Assembly: GCA_014193315.1 (NCBI GenBank)
Contig: BJHS01000013.1
Coordinates: forward strand, 1-64,000
DNA length: 64,000 nt
DNA from: Verrucomicrobiota bacterium
GTDB taxonomy: Bacteria > Verrucomicrobiota > Verrucomicrobiia > Opitutales > UBA953
Direction: 5' to 3'
Shown: positions 54,178 through 64,000 of the stretch, piece by piece
Layout of the letters: every line of letters starts with the position of its first letter
Position numbering within the stretch: position 1 is the stretch's first letter
Notes under the pieces: generated by a model
The model's input: only the letters and a program-made list of their open reading frames with translations
Told to the model about the DNA's origin: nothing
Database searches by the model: none
Position numbers and translations under genes: made by a program

Positions 54178-55590
54178 ATGCGGATCTACTTCATGGGCAT
54201 CTGTGGCACGGCGATGGGTAATGCCGCCTTGCTGATGCGCGCCTTGGGGCATGAGGTCATGGGCTCCGATACCGGCATCTACCCGCCGATGTCCGATCAC
54301 CTCCGCGGCGCCGGCGTCGAGATCCTCGAGGGTTGGTCCGCCGAACGCCTCGCCCAGCTCAAGCCCGACCTCGTCGTGGTCGGGAACGTCGCCTCTCGCG
54401 GTCACCCGGAAGTGGAGTGGCTCCTCGAGGCCCGTACCCAGGCTTACCTCTCGCTCCCCGAGCTGCTTCGCACCCGCCTCTTGAATGAGCGCCGCAATCT
54501 CGTGGTGGCCGGTACCCACGGCAAGACCACCACGACCTGCATGGCCGCCGTCCTGCTCAAGGCCAACGGCGCCGACCCGGGTTGGCTCGTCGGGGGCGTC
54601 CCGCGCGACCTGCCGGATTCCGCGCATCCGGGCAAGCAGGGTGGGCCCTTTGTCATCGAGGGCGACGAGTACGACACGGCCTTCTTCGATAAGCGCAGCA
54701 AGTTCATCCAGTACCTGCCGCACGTCCTCGCGATCAATAACTGCGAGTTCGACCACGCCGATATCTTCCGGGATCTCGACGATGTCCTGCGGACGTTCTC
54801 CCATGTGATCCGCATCGTCCCGCGCGACGGCACGATCGTCGCCAACGGCGATGACGCCAACGTCCTCGGCTTGGTGAGGAACGTCACCTGGGCCCCCGTG
54901 GTCCGCGTGGGCACCGGCGCCGGCAACGATGCCGTCATCGCCGACTTTCAGGAGGCTTCGACCGGCTCATCCTTCACGCTCCTTTGGAAGGGCAAGGAAT
55001 GGGGGAGGGTGCGGTGGGCCCTGCCGGGTCTGTTCAATGCCCGCAATGCGGCGATGGCCGCGGTCTCCGCTGGTCTCCTGCTCGACGCGCAGAACCCGCC
55101 GACGCTGAAGCTCGACGCATTGGCCTCCTTCCAAGGCGTGCAGCGCCGCCAACAAGTGCTCGTCGACCGCCCGGACTTGACGGTCATCGAGGATTTCGGC
55201 CATCACCCGACGGCCCTCGACCTGACGCTGGCCTCCCTGCGCGCCCGTTACCCGAAGCACCGTCTCGTCGCCTGCTTCGAGCCCCGGAGTAATACCGCCG
55301 CCCGCAAAGTCATGCAGGATGCCTTCCGTGAGGCGCTCAAGCAGGCCGACGAGGTCTTTTTGGCGCCGCCGCATCGGGCTGACAAGCTGGGCGAAGAACG
55401 CTTCGACAGCGAAGGCGTGGCCGCCGCCATCACGGCCGCCGGTAAGCAGGGTTTCGCGCCGGCCTCAAACGACGCCTTGCTCGCCGAACTCACCGCCCGC
55501 GTGAAGTCGGACCCGTCCCCGCGCTGTGTCATCTTCTTTTCCAACGGCGCCTTCGGCGGTATCATCAAAAAGTTCGCCCAGTCGGTCTGA
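54178..55590 (+). CDS. mpl: Mpl, UDP-MurNAc:tripeptide ligase (peptidoglycan recycling)
   Basis: Attaches the recycled L-Ala-gamma-D-Glu-meso-DAP tripeptide to UDP-MurNAc. ATG 54178 gives 470 residues starting MRIYFMGICGTAMGNAALLM, the Mpl N-terminus (MurC starts differently). The ATP-binding loop GTHGKTTTT (112-120) is followed by EGDEYDTAFFDKRSKF and INNCEFDHADIFRD, which are Mpl-type blocks. Presence of this gene indicates meso-DAP peptidoglycan that is recycled. Confidence 0.92.
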   Translation: MRIYFMGICGTAMGNAALLMRALGHEVMGSDTGIYPPMSDHLRGAGVEILEGWSAERLAQLKPDLVVVGNVASRGHPEVEWLLEARTQAYLSLPELLRTRLLNERRNLVVAGTHGKTTTTCMAAVLLKANGADPGWLVGGVPRDLPDSAHPGKQGGPFVIEGDEYDTAFFDKRSKFIQYLPHVLAINNCEFDHADIFRDLDDVLRTFSHVIRIVPRDGTIVANGDDANVLGLVRNVTWAPVVRVGTGAGNDAVIADFQEASTGSSFTLLWKGKEWGRVRWALPGLFNARNAAMAAVSAGLLLDAQNPPTLKLDALASFQGVQRRQQVLVDRPDLTVIEDFGHHPTALDLTLASLRARYPKHRLVACFEPRSNTAARKVMQDAFREALKQADEVFLAPPHRADKLGEERFDSEGVAAAITAAGKQGFAPASNDALLAELTARVKSDPSPRCVIFFSNGAFGGIIKKFAQSV

Positions 55591-55591
55591 A

Positions 55592-56491
55592 CTAACTTTG
55601 CAGGCCGAGCGTTTCCCGGGCTTGCGCCGAATCGAGCACGATCTGCGCCTGCAAGGCGGTGAGGTCGGCGAACTTCTGTTCGGCGCGGAGGCGGCGTACC
55701 CAGCGAACGCGGACGGCATCGCCCGTGGTCGGCGCGGTGCCTCGTAGCACGTGGGCTTCGAGCAAGGGGGTGACGGGCCCGCTTTCGACGGTCGGCCGTA
55801 ATCCGTAGTTGGCGACGGCGGGCAGGGCCTCGCCTTGGAAGATGACTTCGACGGCGTAGACGCCGAAGGCGGGCTTGAGTTCGGGCTCCCAGGCGAGGTT
55901 GAGCGTGGGGAACCCGAGGGTGCGGCCGAGGCGACGACCGCCGATGATGGAACCCTCGGCTTCGTAGGGGCGGTGCAGCATCGCGTTGGCGAGGTCGAGT
56001 TCGCCGCCAGCGAGGCACTGGCGGATTCGTGAGCTGCTGACGGTCTCGTCACCGAGGCGCACCGCCCCTACGAGTCGCACGCCGAGTCCTTCGGCCGCGC
56101 CGTGCGCGATCAGGGTCTCGCCGTGGCCAGTGCGTCCGCGGCCATACTGGAAATTGGAGCCGACATGCAGCGATTTCAGGTGGGGGAAGGTGTGCTTCAG
56201 CCACTTCGGAAAGTCCCCCGCTTCGATGCCCGCATGGGTCCGGTCGAACTTCTCGTGGTGGATCCGCTGGGCGCCGGCTTCGGTCAGGCGCTCATCTTTT
56301 TGGGCCCGCGTGAAGATCAGCGGCACCGAGGATTCCGGCCGCAGGACCTTGCTCGGGTGCGGGTCGTAGGTGAGCACGCCGACCAGACCGCCGTCCGCCC
56401 GGGCGGCCTCGCGGGCGGAGCGCAGGACCACGCGATGGCCGAGGTGCACACCGTCGAAGGCGCCGATGGCGAGGTGGAGCGGCGTCGTCAT
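55592..56491 (-). CDS. ribF: Bifunctional riboflavin kinase/FAD synthetase
   Basis: Makes FMN and then FAD from riboflavin. The 299-residue protein has the N-terminal FAD-synthetase (nucleotidyltransferase) domain with IGAFDGVHLGH and the closing SSSRIRQCLAGGELDLA, then the riboflavin-kinase barrel (GRTLGFPTLNLAWEPELKPA). Its ATG overlaps the truB stop (ATGA), so it is the last gene of a coupled nrnA-truB-ribF unit on the minus strand. No FMN riboswitch was seen. Confidence 0.95.
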   Translation of the reverse strand: MTTPLHLAIGAFDGVHLGHRVVLRSAREAARADGGLVGVLTYDPHPSKVLRPESSVPLIFTRAQKDERLTEAGAQRIHHEKFDRTHAGIEAGDFPKWLKHTFPHLKSLHVGSNFQYGRGRTGHGETLIAHGAAEGLGVRLVGAVRLGDETVSSSRIRQCLAGGELDLANAMLHRPYEAEGSIIGGRRLGRTLGFPTLNLAWEPELKPAFGVYAVEVIFQGEALPAVANYGLRPTVESGPVTPLLEAHVLRGTAPTTGDAVRVRWVRRLRAEQKFADLTALQAQIVLDSAQARETLGLQS

Positions 56492-57207
56492 GCGGCGGGG
56501 GCGGCTTCGCTCACGGGCATGAGGGCGGCGAGGAGCTGGTCGTCGTTCATCGCGCCCAGCTGCGGGAGCGTGTGACCGCGGTCAAGGTCGAGCTGGCCGG
56601 AACGCGTGCGGCGGAGCATCGAAAGGTGGGCGCCGGGGCCGAGTTTGCGCCCGAGGTCGAAGGCCAGGGTGCGCACGTAGGTGCCCTTGGTGCAGTGGAC
56701 GCGGAAATTGATCTTCGGGCTCCGCCAGGAGATAAGTTCGAACTCCGAGAGGCAGATCGCGCGGGGCTCGCGGACGACTTCAATCCCCTTGCGTGCGAGG
56801 TCATAGAGCTTCTGGCCACCAATCTTCTTGGCTGAATGCATCGGAGGAATCTGGAACTGGTCACCGAGCATCGAGGCGAGGGCTGCGTGCACCTGGGCTT
56901 CGGAAATCTCGGGCACCGGATTCGTCTCCAGCGTCGCGCCTTCCGCGTCCTGGGTGTCGGTGACGACGCCCAGCGTGGCTTCGCCGAGGTATTCCTTGTC
57001 CTGGGCCATCAGCTGGTCGGAGGCCTTGGTGGCCTTGCCGACGAGCACGATGAGCAGCCCCGTCGCCATCGGGTCGAGGGTGCCGGCGTGCCCGACGCGG
57101 CGCGTGCGGTAGAGTCGCCGCACGCTGTCCACGACGTCGTGCGAGGTGATGCCCTGCGGCTTGTCGACGAGCAGCACGCCCGTGGGTTCGGCGACGGGCG
57201 CGCTCAT
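56488..57207 (-). CDS. truB: tRNA pseudouridine-55 synthase
   Basis: Isomerises U55 in the T loop of tRNAs. The 239-residue product starts MSAPVAEPTGVLLVDKPQGI; the catalytic aspartate is D45 in GHAGTLDPMATGLL, and the RNA-binding and KGTYVRTLAFDLG blocks are present. Upstream residues readable in the same frame are antisense to other genes and are excluded. Start and stop overlap nrnA and ribF by ATGA. Confidence 0.96.
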   Translation of the reverse strand: MSAPVAEPTGVLLVDKPQGITSHDVVDSVRRLYRTRRVGHAGTLDPMATGLLIVLVGKATKASDQLMAQDKEYLGEATLGVVTDTQDAEGATLETNPVPEISEAQVHAALASMLGDQFQIPPMHSAKKIGGQKLYDLARKGIEVVREPRAICLSEFELISWRSPKINFRVHCTKGTYVRTLAFDLGRKLGPGAHLSMLRRTRSGQLDLDRGHTLPQLGAMNDDQLLAALMPVSEAAPAA

Positions 57208-58205
57208 TTCGCCGAATACTCGCGGTAGTGGGCGATGACGATGCCGAGGATCTTGGCGCGGTCCTGCGGTAGGCGGCAGCCTTGCATGTTGAACCCGGCC
57301 GCCAGCAGGTGGCCCCCTCCGTTCAACTTGCCGGCGCAGAGGTCCAAGCGGAGTTTCGGGTCGCGGCCGCGGAGGCTGCCCCGGATGCCGTCCTTGCCTT
57401 CTTCCATCAACACGGCGATCTCCACCCCGACGACGGAGCGCGGGAACTCCACGAGCCCCTCCTTGTCCTCCTTGGTGGTGCCAGTCGCGGCGTAGTCGGC
57501 CTGCGTCAGCTCGCCGGAGCAGATCTTGCCGTCCTCGTGGAAGGCGATCGTGTTCAGGAAACGCTTGGTCAACTCGAGCTTGCCGCGACTCTCCTGCTCG
57601 AAGACGCGGAAATTCGCCTCGGCCGGGTCGGCCCCGCGTCGGACCAGCTCGGCGACGGTGGCAAGCACGTCGGCCGTGGTGCTCCGGTAACAGAAGCGCC
57701 CCGTGTCGGTCAGGATGCCCAGGTGCAGGCACTGCGCCGTGGCGGCATCGATGGGCAGGCCTTCCTGGAGCGCGGCGGCCGCGAGGATGTGGCAGGTCGC
57801 GGCGGCGTCCCGGACGACGAGGTTGACCTTGGCGAAGCCGGGGTTCGAGGCGTGGTGATCGATGTTGGCGTGGATTCCGGCGGGGAACTTCGCAAGGACC
57901 TCGGCGCCGACGCGGGAGGCATCGGCGCAGTCGACCGTCACCGCCACCCGGCCATCGGCGGCATAATCCTCGTTGGTCAGGAATTTCACGCCGACCACGT
58001 AGGCGGCAAGGTTCGCGGGGACCCGGTCGCGGTTGACGCAGAGGACATCCAGGCCTTCGGCTTGAAGGATCCGGGCCAGGGCGACCTGCGAGCCGATGCA
58101 ATCCCCGTCCGGACGCATGTGGCCAAGGACGGCCACGGGGCGGCCGCGGAGCTCGTTGATGAGGGCCCGGAGGGCGAGACCGGCGGCGGGCAGGGTAGGG
58201 ACCAT
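57204..58205 (-). CDS. nrnA: NrnA-type DHH phosphoesterase (oligoribonuclease/pAp phosphatase)
   Basis: Degrades short RNA oligonucleotides and possibly 3'-phosphoadenosine-5'-phosphate. The 333-residue product has the DHH-family blocks GHMRPDGDCIGSQ (28-40), VDCADASR, DHHASN (116-121), GILTDTGRF, and the DHHA1 terminal motif LNGGGHLLAAGF. Often found in bacteria next to infB-rbfA-truB; here rbfA and infB are not adjacent. First gene of the coupled minus-strand trio. Confidence 0.92.
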   Translation of the reverse strand: MVPTLPAAGLALRALINELRGRPVAVLGHMRPDGDCIGSQVALARILQAEGLDVLCVNRDRVPANLAAYVVGVKFLTNEDYAADGRVAVTVDCADASRVGAEVLAKFPAGIHANIDHHASNPGFAKVNLVVRDAAATCHILAAAALQEGLPIDAATAQCLHLGILTDTGRFCYRSTTADVLATVAELVRRGADPAEANFRVFEQESRGKLELTKRFLNTIAFHEDGKICSGELTQADYAATGTTKEDKEGLVEFPRSVVGVEIAVLMEEGKDGIRGSLRGRDPKLRLDLCAGKLNGGGHLLAAGFNMQGCRLPQDRAKILGIVIAHYREYSAK

Positions 58206-58359
58206 GGAGGGCCCACAACAAAGAACGACCCGTCACGGCTGGCAAAGTCAAAAGGCGCCAGGCCAGCGGGCGACCCGAGACAGCCTGCCCGTGGGGATGT
58301 CTCACAGGCGGGCGCTCGCCCATCGGCGGCGCGAGCTAATCCGCCCAAAGTCGCTGGTT

Positions 58360-58406
58360 TACAATCCTTGGGGAACGCTTGAACCCCTCGCGGCTTCGGG
58401 CATAGT
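58360..58406 (+). promoter_or_regulatory. Candidate promoter elements of clpC
   Basis: In the 238-base nrnA-clpC gap, TTGAAC (58379-58384) and CATAGT (58401-58406) form a -35/-10 pair with a 16-base spacer; TACAAT (58360-58365) is another -10-like hexamer. No CIRCE or CtsR repeat is seen. The part before 58360 (58206-58359) holds a GC-rich hairpin-forming stretch but no gene. Confidence 0.35.
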
Positions 58407-58443
58407 CCCTGCTACACCCGCATCGGGCTCACCCACTTCCACC

Positions 58444-60999
<2,556 letters not shown>

Positions 61000-61003
61000 G
61001 CCA

Positions 61004-61360
61004 GTGGATTGCCGCGGCCTCATCGCCGGGCTGTGGGGCGCGACCGCCGTCGCCCTCGGGGCCTTCGGTGCCCATGGCCTGAAGGAGCGCTGGGCGTCGA
61101 TCCCGGAGGCGGCGGGCTGGTGGCAGACGGCGACCCTCTACCTGCTGACGCACGCCATCGCCATCGGGGCGATTCGCGGCGGGGCCTCCGGTATCCTCTG
61201 GTCCATCGGCGCCGCCATCTTCAGCGGCACGCTTTACGCGCTGGCGCTGGGTGCCCCGCGCTGGCTCGGTGCGGTGACGCCGGTCGGAGGTAGCCTGCTC
61301 ATCGCCGGCTGGCTCTGGCTCGCTTGGCGTTCCCCCCGCTCGACGCCGCCCCAGGCCTGA
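61004..61360 (+). CDS. DUF423 family small membrane protein
   Basis: A 118-residue protein read from a GTG 4 bases after the clpC stop. The family block GATAVALGAFGAHGLKERW and four hydrophobic segments (ATLYLLTHAIAIGAI, LWSIGAAIFSGTLYALAL, GGSLLIAGWLWLAW) identify DUF423 (YgdD-like). Function unknown; the tight spacing suggests co-transcription with clpC. It converges on the beta-helix gene with 3 bases between. Confidence 0.85.
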   Translation: MDCRGLIAGLWGATAVALGAFGAHGLKERWASIPEAAGWWQTATLYLLTHAIAIGAIRGGASGILWSIGAAIFSGTLYALALGAPRWLGAVTPVGGSLLIAGWLWLAWRSPRSTPPQA

Positions 61361-61363
61361 GGC

Positions 61364-64000
61364 TCACCGTTTCGCGTCGGTCGTGCGAATGTCGAGTTCG
61401 TCGAGGTAGAAATCCGTCGCCTCATTGGCGTTGCTGATGAAGCCAAGCCAGGAGAGCTGATCGAATTTCGGACTGCGGAAGGGCAGGCCTTGGACCGCCT
61501 GGGTTGCACCGCCTCGGGGCGTCACGCGGAGCGTCCATTCCTTCGGCGTGTCGGCGCCGATTTCGGCGACCAACTCGAAGTGTACCCATTGCTGCAGGGG
61601 GATCGCGAGGACCAACCCTTTGACGCCGGTCACGCGCCCGTCCTTGATGGCGAGGACCGGTCCCGTGGCGTAAGGGTTGCCGCCGGTACGCCACTCGTGC
61701 ACGAAGTAGGCCTTGGGCTCGAGGTAGAGGTCGAACTGCACGGTGCTCGTGCCGGCCCGGTGGTTGGGGGTGAAGACCAGCATCGGGTAATAGGAGGCCG
61801 GGAGTCCGGGGGCGTCGCGGAAGAGCAGGCTCTGCTTGCCTCGCGCGGCCTGCGCCCCGGTCAAGAGCAGCGCATCCACCGGATCCTTCGTCGCGCTCGG
61901 CGCAAACCCCGGTTTATTCATGCGGCTCAGGTTGCCGTGCGCGGAAGGGAAGGGGTACTGGGGGTTCGTGATCCGGCCTTCGAAGTCCTGATGAAGATTC
62001 AGCGCCGGGGCCGCCGGCTTGGCTGGGCGCGGCGGGGTGGGCCCGCGTTCGAAGCTCGCGGCGACCTGCCTCCACGCCGCGCCGATGACGCCCATCTTTT
62101 CGATTTCCAGCGGTTGGAAGCCGAGCGCGAACGCCGGCGAGCCTGGCTGGAGTCGGAAATCGCGCGCCTTCGCGTCGAGGAACCGCGGGTCGGCGACGAC
62201 GGAGCCGACGTCCTGCCCGGCCTGTTGCCACCCCTCCAAGGTGAGTTTGTCGGCCGGGGGGAAGCGGACGGGCCGTCCCGAGTAGTCCCAGTAGAGGTTC
62301 CCGCGCAGCACATAGTTGCCCGGCGTGCCGCGCCATTCGTGGCCAAGCAGCCCGCCTCGGTCGAAGACCACGAGGTTGCGCTCGAAGACAAAGGAACGGT
62401 GCGTTTCCAGGCGTGATCGCTGGACCTGCGACTCCTCGCCGAAGGCCAGGATATTATTCCGGACGATGTTGTCCTTGCCGTAGTGCTGGTGGAAGCCCCC
62501 GTCGGTCGTGTCGTGGACCAAGTTGCCCTCCAGCGTGATGCCGGTGCTGCCTTCGTCGGTGTACAGTCCCCAGCCTCCGTAGTTAAAGCAGGTCACGTCG
62601 TGGATGTGGTTATGGCTTACCGAGGTGCCTTCCGAGGGGCCCAGCGTGTAGACGCCTCCCATGTCGCTCAGGATGCCTTTGCCGAGGTGGTGCAAGTGGT
62701 TCCAGTCGACCTGATTGCGCTTGGCGCGGCTGGGCGCGTAGCCCCAGCGCCAACCCACGGACACCGCGGAATAGAAGAGGTCGGAGATCTCGTTATGGGT
62801 GACCACATTGTCGGCGGCGGAGCCGATCCAGACCCCGACCGCGCAAGGGAAGAGCAGGCCCCCGTCGCGGATGATGTTATTGTGGATGCGGTTCGCGCGC
62901 ACCACGTCCGCGTCCTGCGGCTCGTCATTGAGCGTGCCGACCTTCACGCCGCCCGCCCCCATGTCGGTGATGAGGCAGTGCTCGATGGTCACGTCGTGCG
63001 TCCCCCGACGCAGGGAGAAGCCGTAGCTGCCGAAGCGGGACAGCTCACAGTCGAGGAAACGGATCGCGGTCGCGTGTTCCAGGGTGATCACGCCATCGAC
63101 CCGGCCGACCGCCGCTTGGTTGGGTTCGAAGGTCGCGAGCGTCGCCACGCCCTTCGCGTGTCGAAAGCGCAGGCCGCGGAACTCGAGGTGGGCGACCGGT
63201 CGGTCGGCCGACCCCACGAAGGTCAGGAGTTTCTCGAGCACCGGGTAGGTCGCGGGGTTGGCGGCGGGGGTCTCGCCGGCGCGGGGCAGGTAGGTGAGCA
63301 GACCGGCGCGGCTGAGGAACCATTCGCCGGGCTCGTCGAGCAAGGCCAGCAGGTTCTCGATCACGAAGCCTGTGTGGTGGTCCAGGGAGTTGTGCGGCTT
63401 CGTCGCCCCGCCGACGACCGTGAGGAACCCGGCCGTCGGGTCGACGGTCTCGATGCGGCGGCGCGTGTTATCCCACTTGTGGTAGAAGTTGATCACGGCG
63501 TCATGGGCCTCCGCCTCCGCGACCTCGGCGAAGGCTTGGAGGTCCTGCGGGTCGACCAGGATCTTCTGGCGGAAGACCTCGCCATCTTTTCGGTCGCCGG
63601 CGACCTTCGTCTCGCTCTCCATCGCCCGCATGAAGGCGTAGCCTTGGCCGTGCGAGCGGGCCCGCGTGGCGCGACGCTCGCCTACCCAGAGTTGTTCAAA
63701 GGTCTCGGTGCCGGCCGGGGTTCGCAGTTCCCAGCGCCCGCCTTTGATCGGCTGGAAGGCCGGAAGTTCCCGCCCGCCGGAGAGGACAACTTCGGCACTA
63801 GGCGCAGCGAGGTAGACGATCGGGTGGGCCGCGTCACCGCTGTCGGCCGCGTCGAAGGCGACGGTTTGGGCCAAGCGGTAGGTGCCGGCGGCGAAGACGA
63901 CCTGCACCGACTCCGTCAGCGGCCGCGGGAGTTTCCGGATCGCGAGCCGCGCCCCTTCGAGCGAAGCCAGCGGCCCGTCCGTGCGCGCTGGGTTGGCCCG
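61364..64000 (-). CDS. Large right-handed beta-helix protein, 5' truncated by the window
   Basis: The reading frame is open to the window edge, so the gene continues beyond base 64000; at least 879 residues are here. The N-terminal part (ARTDGPLASLEGARLAIRKL, then VVFAAGTYRLAQTVAFD) is the typical entry of pectin-lyase-like proteins. A parallel beta-helix follows (FLDCELSRFGSYGFSLRRGT, IEHCLITDMGAGGVKVG, VTHNEISDLFYSAVSVG, HNHIHDVTCFNYGGWGLY). A C-terminal jelly-roll of about 200 residues ends FYLDELDIRTTD. Proteins of this type bind or cleave extracellular polysaccharides; catalytic type cannot be named. No signal peptide is visible because the start is outside. Confidence 0.8.
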   Translation of the reverse strand, partial: RANPARTDGPLASLEGARLAIRKLPRPLTESVQVVFAAGTYRLAQTVAFDAADSGDAAHPIVYLAAPSAEVVLSGGRELPAFQPIKGGRWELRTPAGTETFEQLWVGERRATRARSHGQGYAFMRAMESETKVAGDRKDGEVFRQKILVDPQDLQAFAEVAEAEAHDAVINFYHKWDNTRRRIETVDPTAGFLTVVGGATKPHNSLDHHTGFVIENLLALLDEPGEWFLSRAGLLTYLPRAGETPAANPATYPVLEKLLTFVGSADRPVAHLEFRGLRFRHAKGVATLATFEPNQAAVGRVDGVITLEHATAIRFLDCELSRFGSYGFSLRRGTHDVTIEHCLITDMGAGGVKVGTLNDEPQDADVVRANRIHNNIIRDGGLLFPCAVGVWIGSAADNVVTHNEISDLFYSAVSVGWRWGYAPSRAKRNQVDWNHLHHLGKGILSDMGGVYTLGPSEGTSVSHNHIHDVTCFNYGGWGLYTDEGSTGITLEGNLVHDTTDGGFHQHYGKDNIVRNNILAFGEESQVQRSRLETHRSFVFERNLVVFDRGGLLGHEWRGTPGNYVLRGNLYWDYSGRPVRFPPADKLTLEGWQQAGQDVGSVVADPRFLDAKARDFRLQPGSPAFALGFQPLEIEKMGVIGAAWRQVAASFERGPTPPRPAKPAAPALNLHQDFEGRITNPQYPFPSAHGNLSRMNKPGFAPSATKDPVDALLLTGAQAARGKQSLLFRDAPGLPASYYPMLVFTPNHRAGTSTVQFDLYLEPKAYFVHEWRTGGNPYATGPVLAIKDGRVTGVKGLVLAIPLQQWVHFELVAEIGADTPKEWTLRVTPRGGATQAVQGLPFRSPKFDQLSWLGFISNANEATDFYLDELDIRTTDAKR

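Noticed and set aside
57208-58323. An upstream extension of truB to 58323
   Set aside because: The extra frame is Arg/Pro-rich, antisense-style sequence overlapping nrnA; the ATG at 57207 restores the TruB start and an ATGA overlap.
58096-58443. An upstream extension of ClpC
   Set aside because: The added residues overlap nrnA on the other strand and resemble no Clp N-terminus; MDKDKNNNFTPRA is the natural start.

Overview
The window is a GC-rich bacterial chromosome segment, densely coding and dominated by housekeeping genes. It carries the distal part of the large ribosomal-protein operon (rpsM-rpsK-rpsD-rpoA-rplQ) and the complete tRNA-Thr/tuf/tRNA-Trp/secE/nusG/rplKAJL/rpoBC block. Long type III glutamine synthetase, an S11 with a roughly 60-residue tail, a ClpC with UVR motif in an otherwise Gram-negative gene set (outer-membrane barrels, SppA, Mpl, Wza/Wzc-like proteins), and almost complete absence of Shine-Dalgarno sequences suggest a Verrucomicrobiota member, probably of the Opitutae lineage. 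That placement is inferred from gene content and recognised sequence style, not from a search. No prophage, insertion sequence, CRISPR array or defence island was seen.

Layout: 1-4.2 kb, end of an unidentified membrane protein, map and the S13-S11-S4-alpha-L17 operon. 4.2-11.4 kb, a plus-strand run of a small zinc-ribbon protein, guaA, dnaX, a phosphodiesterase, hrpB and a DEDDh exonuclease. 11.4-18.7 kb, malate dehydrogenase, a YndJ/DUF1990-like fusion, a DUF362-like secreted protein, an MFS exporter, a HemY-type oxidase and a DUF481-like protein. 18.7-27.2 kb, glnN with a sigma-54-like promoter, rpsU, smc, an HtrA protease and an unknown periplasmic protein. 27.2-40.2 kb, the elongation/transcription block. 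40.3-44.6 kb, an outer-membrane barrel, a Wza-like exporter and a Wzc-like tyrosine kinase. 44.6-64 kb, M48 lipoprotein, SppA, an unknown conserved pair, a LysR regulator, yggS-recN, an SDR, hpf, mpl, ribF-truB-nrnA, clpC, a DUF423 protein and a truncated beta-helix protein.

The most interesting signals lie inside core genes. (1) dnaX contains an A9 run in a perfect A_AAA_AAA phase, with TAA waiting in an alternative frame, exactly where a short gamma form should end. (2) EF-Tu lacks the near-universal R-G-I-T switch I motif (K-T-V-T here). (3) RpoC has lost all four cysteines of the second zinc site. (4) DnaX has lost most of its zinc-module cysteines. (5) The exopolysaccharide kinase has a cytoplasmic N-terminal tail with nine tyrosines in a glycine-rich 3-residue rhythm. 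(6) A G8 tract fills the end of the -35/-10 spacer of the likely promoter of the exopolysaccharide barrel gene, the architecture of phase-variable promoters. I did not find a clear new multi-gene system; the novelty is a cluster of deviations in universally conserved machinery plus a few regulatory elements.
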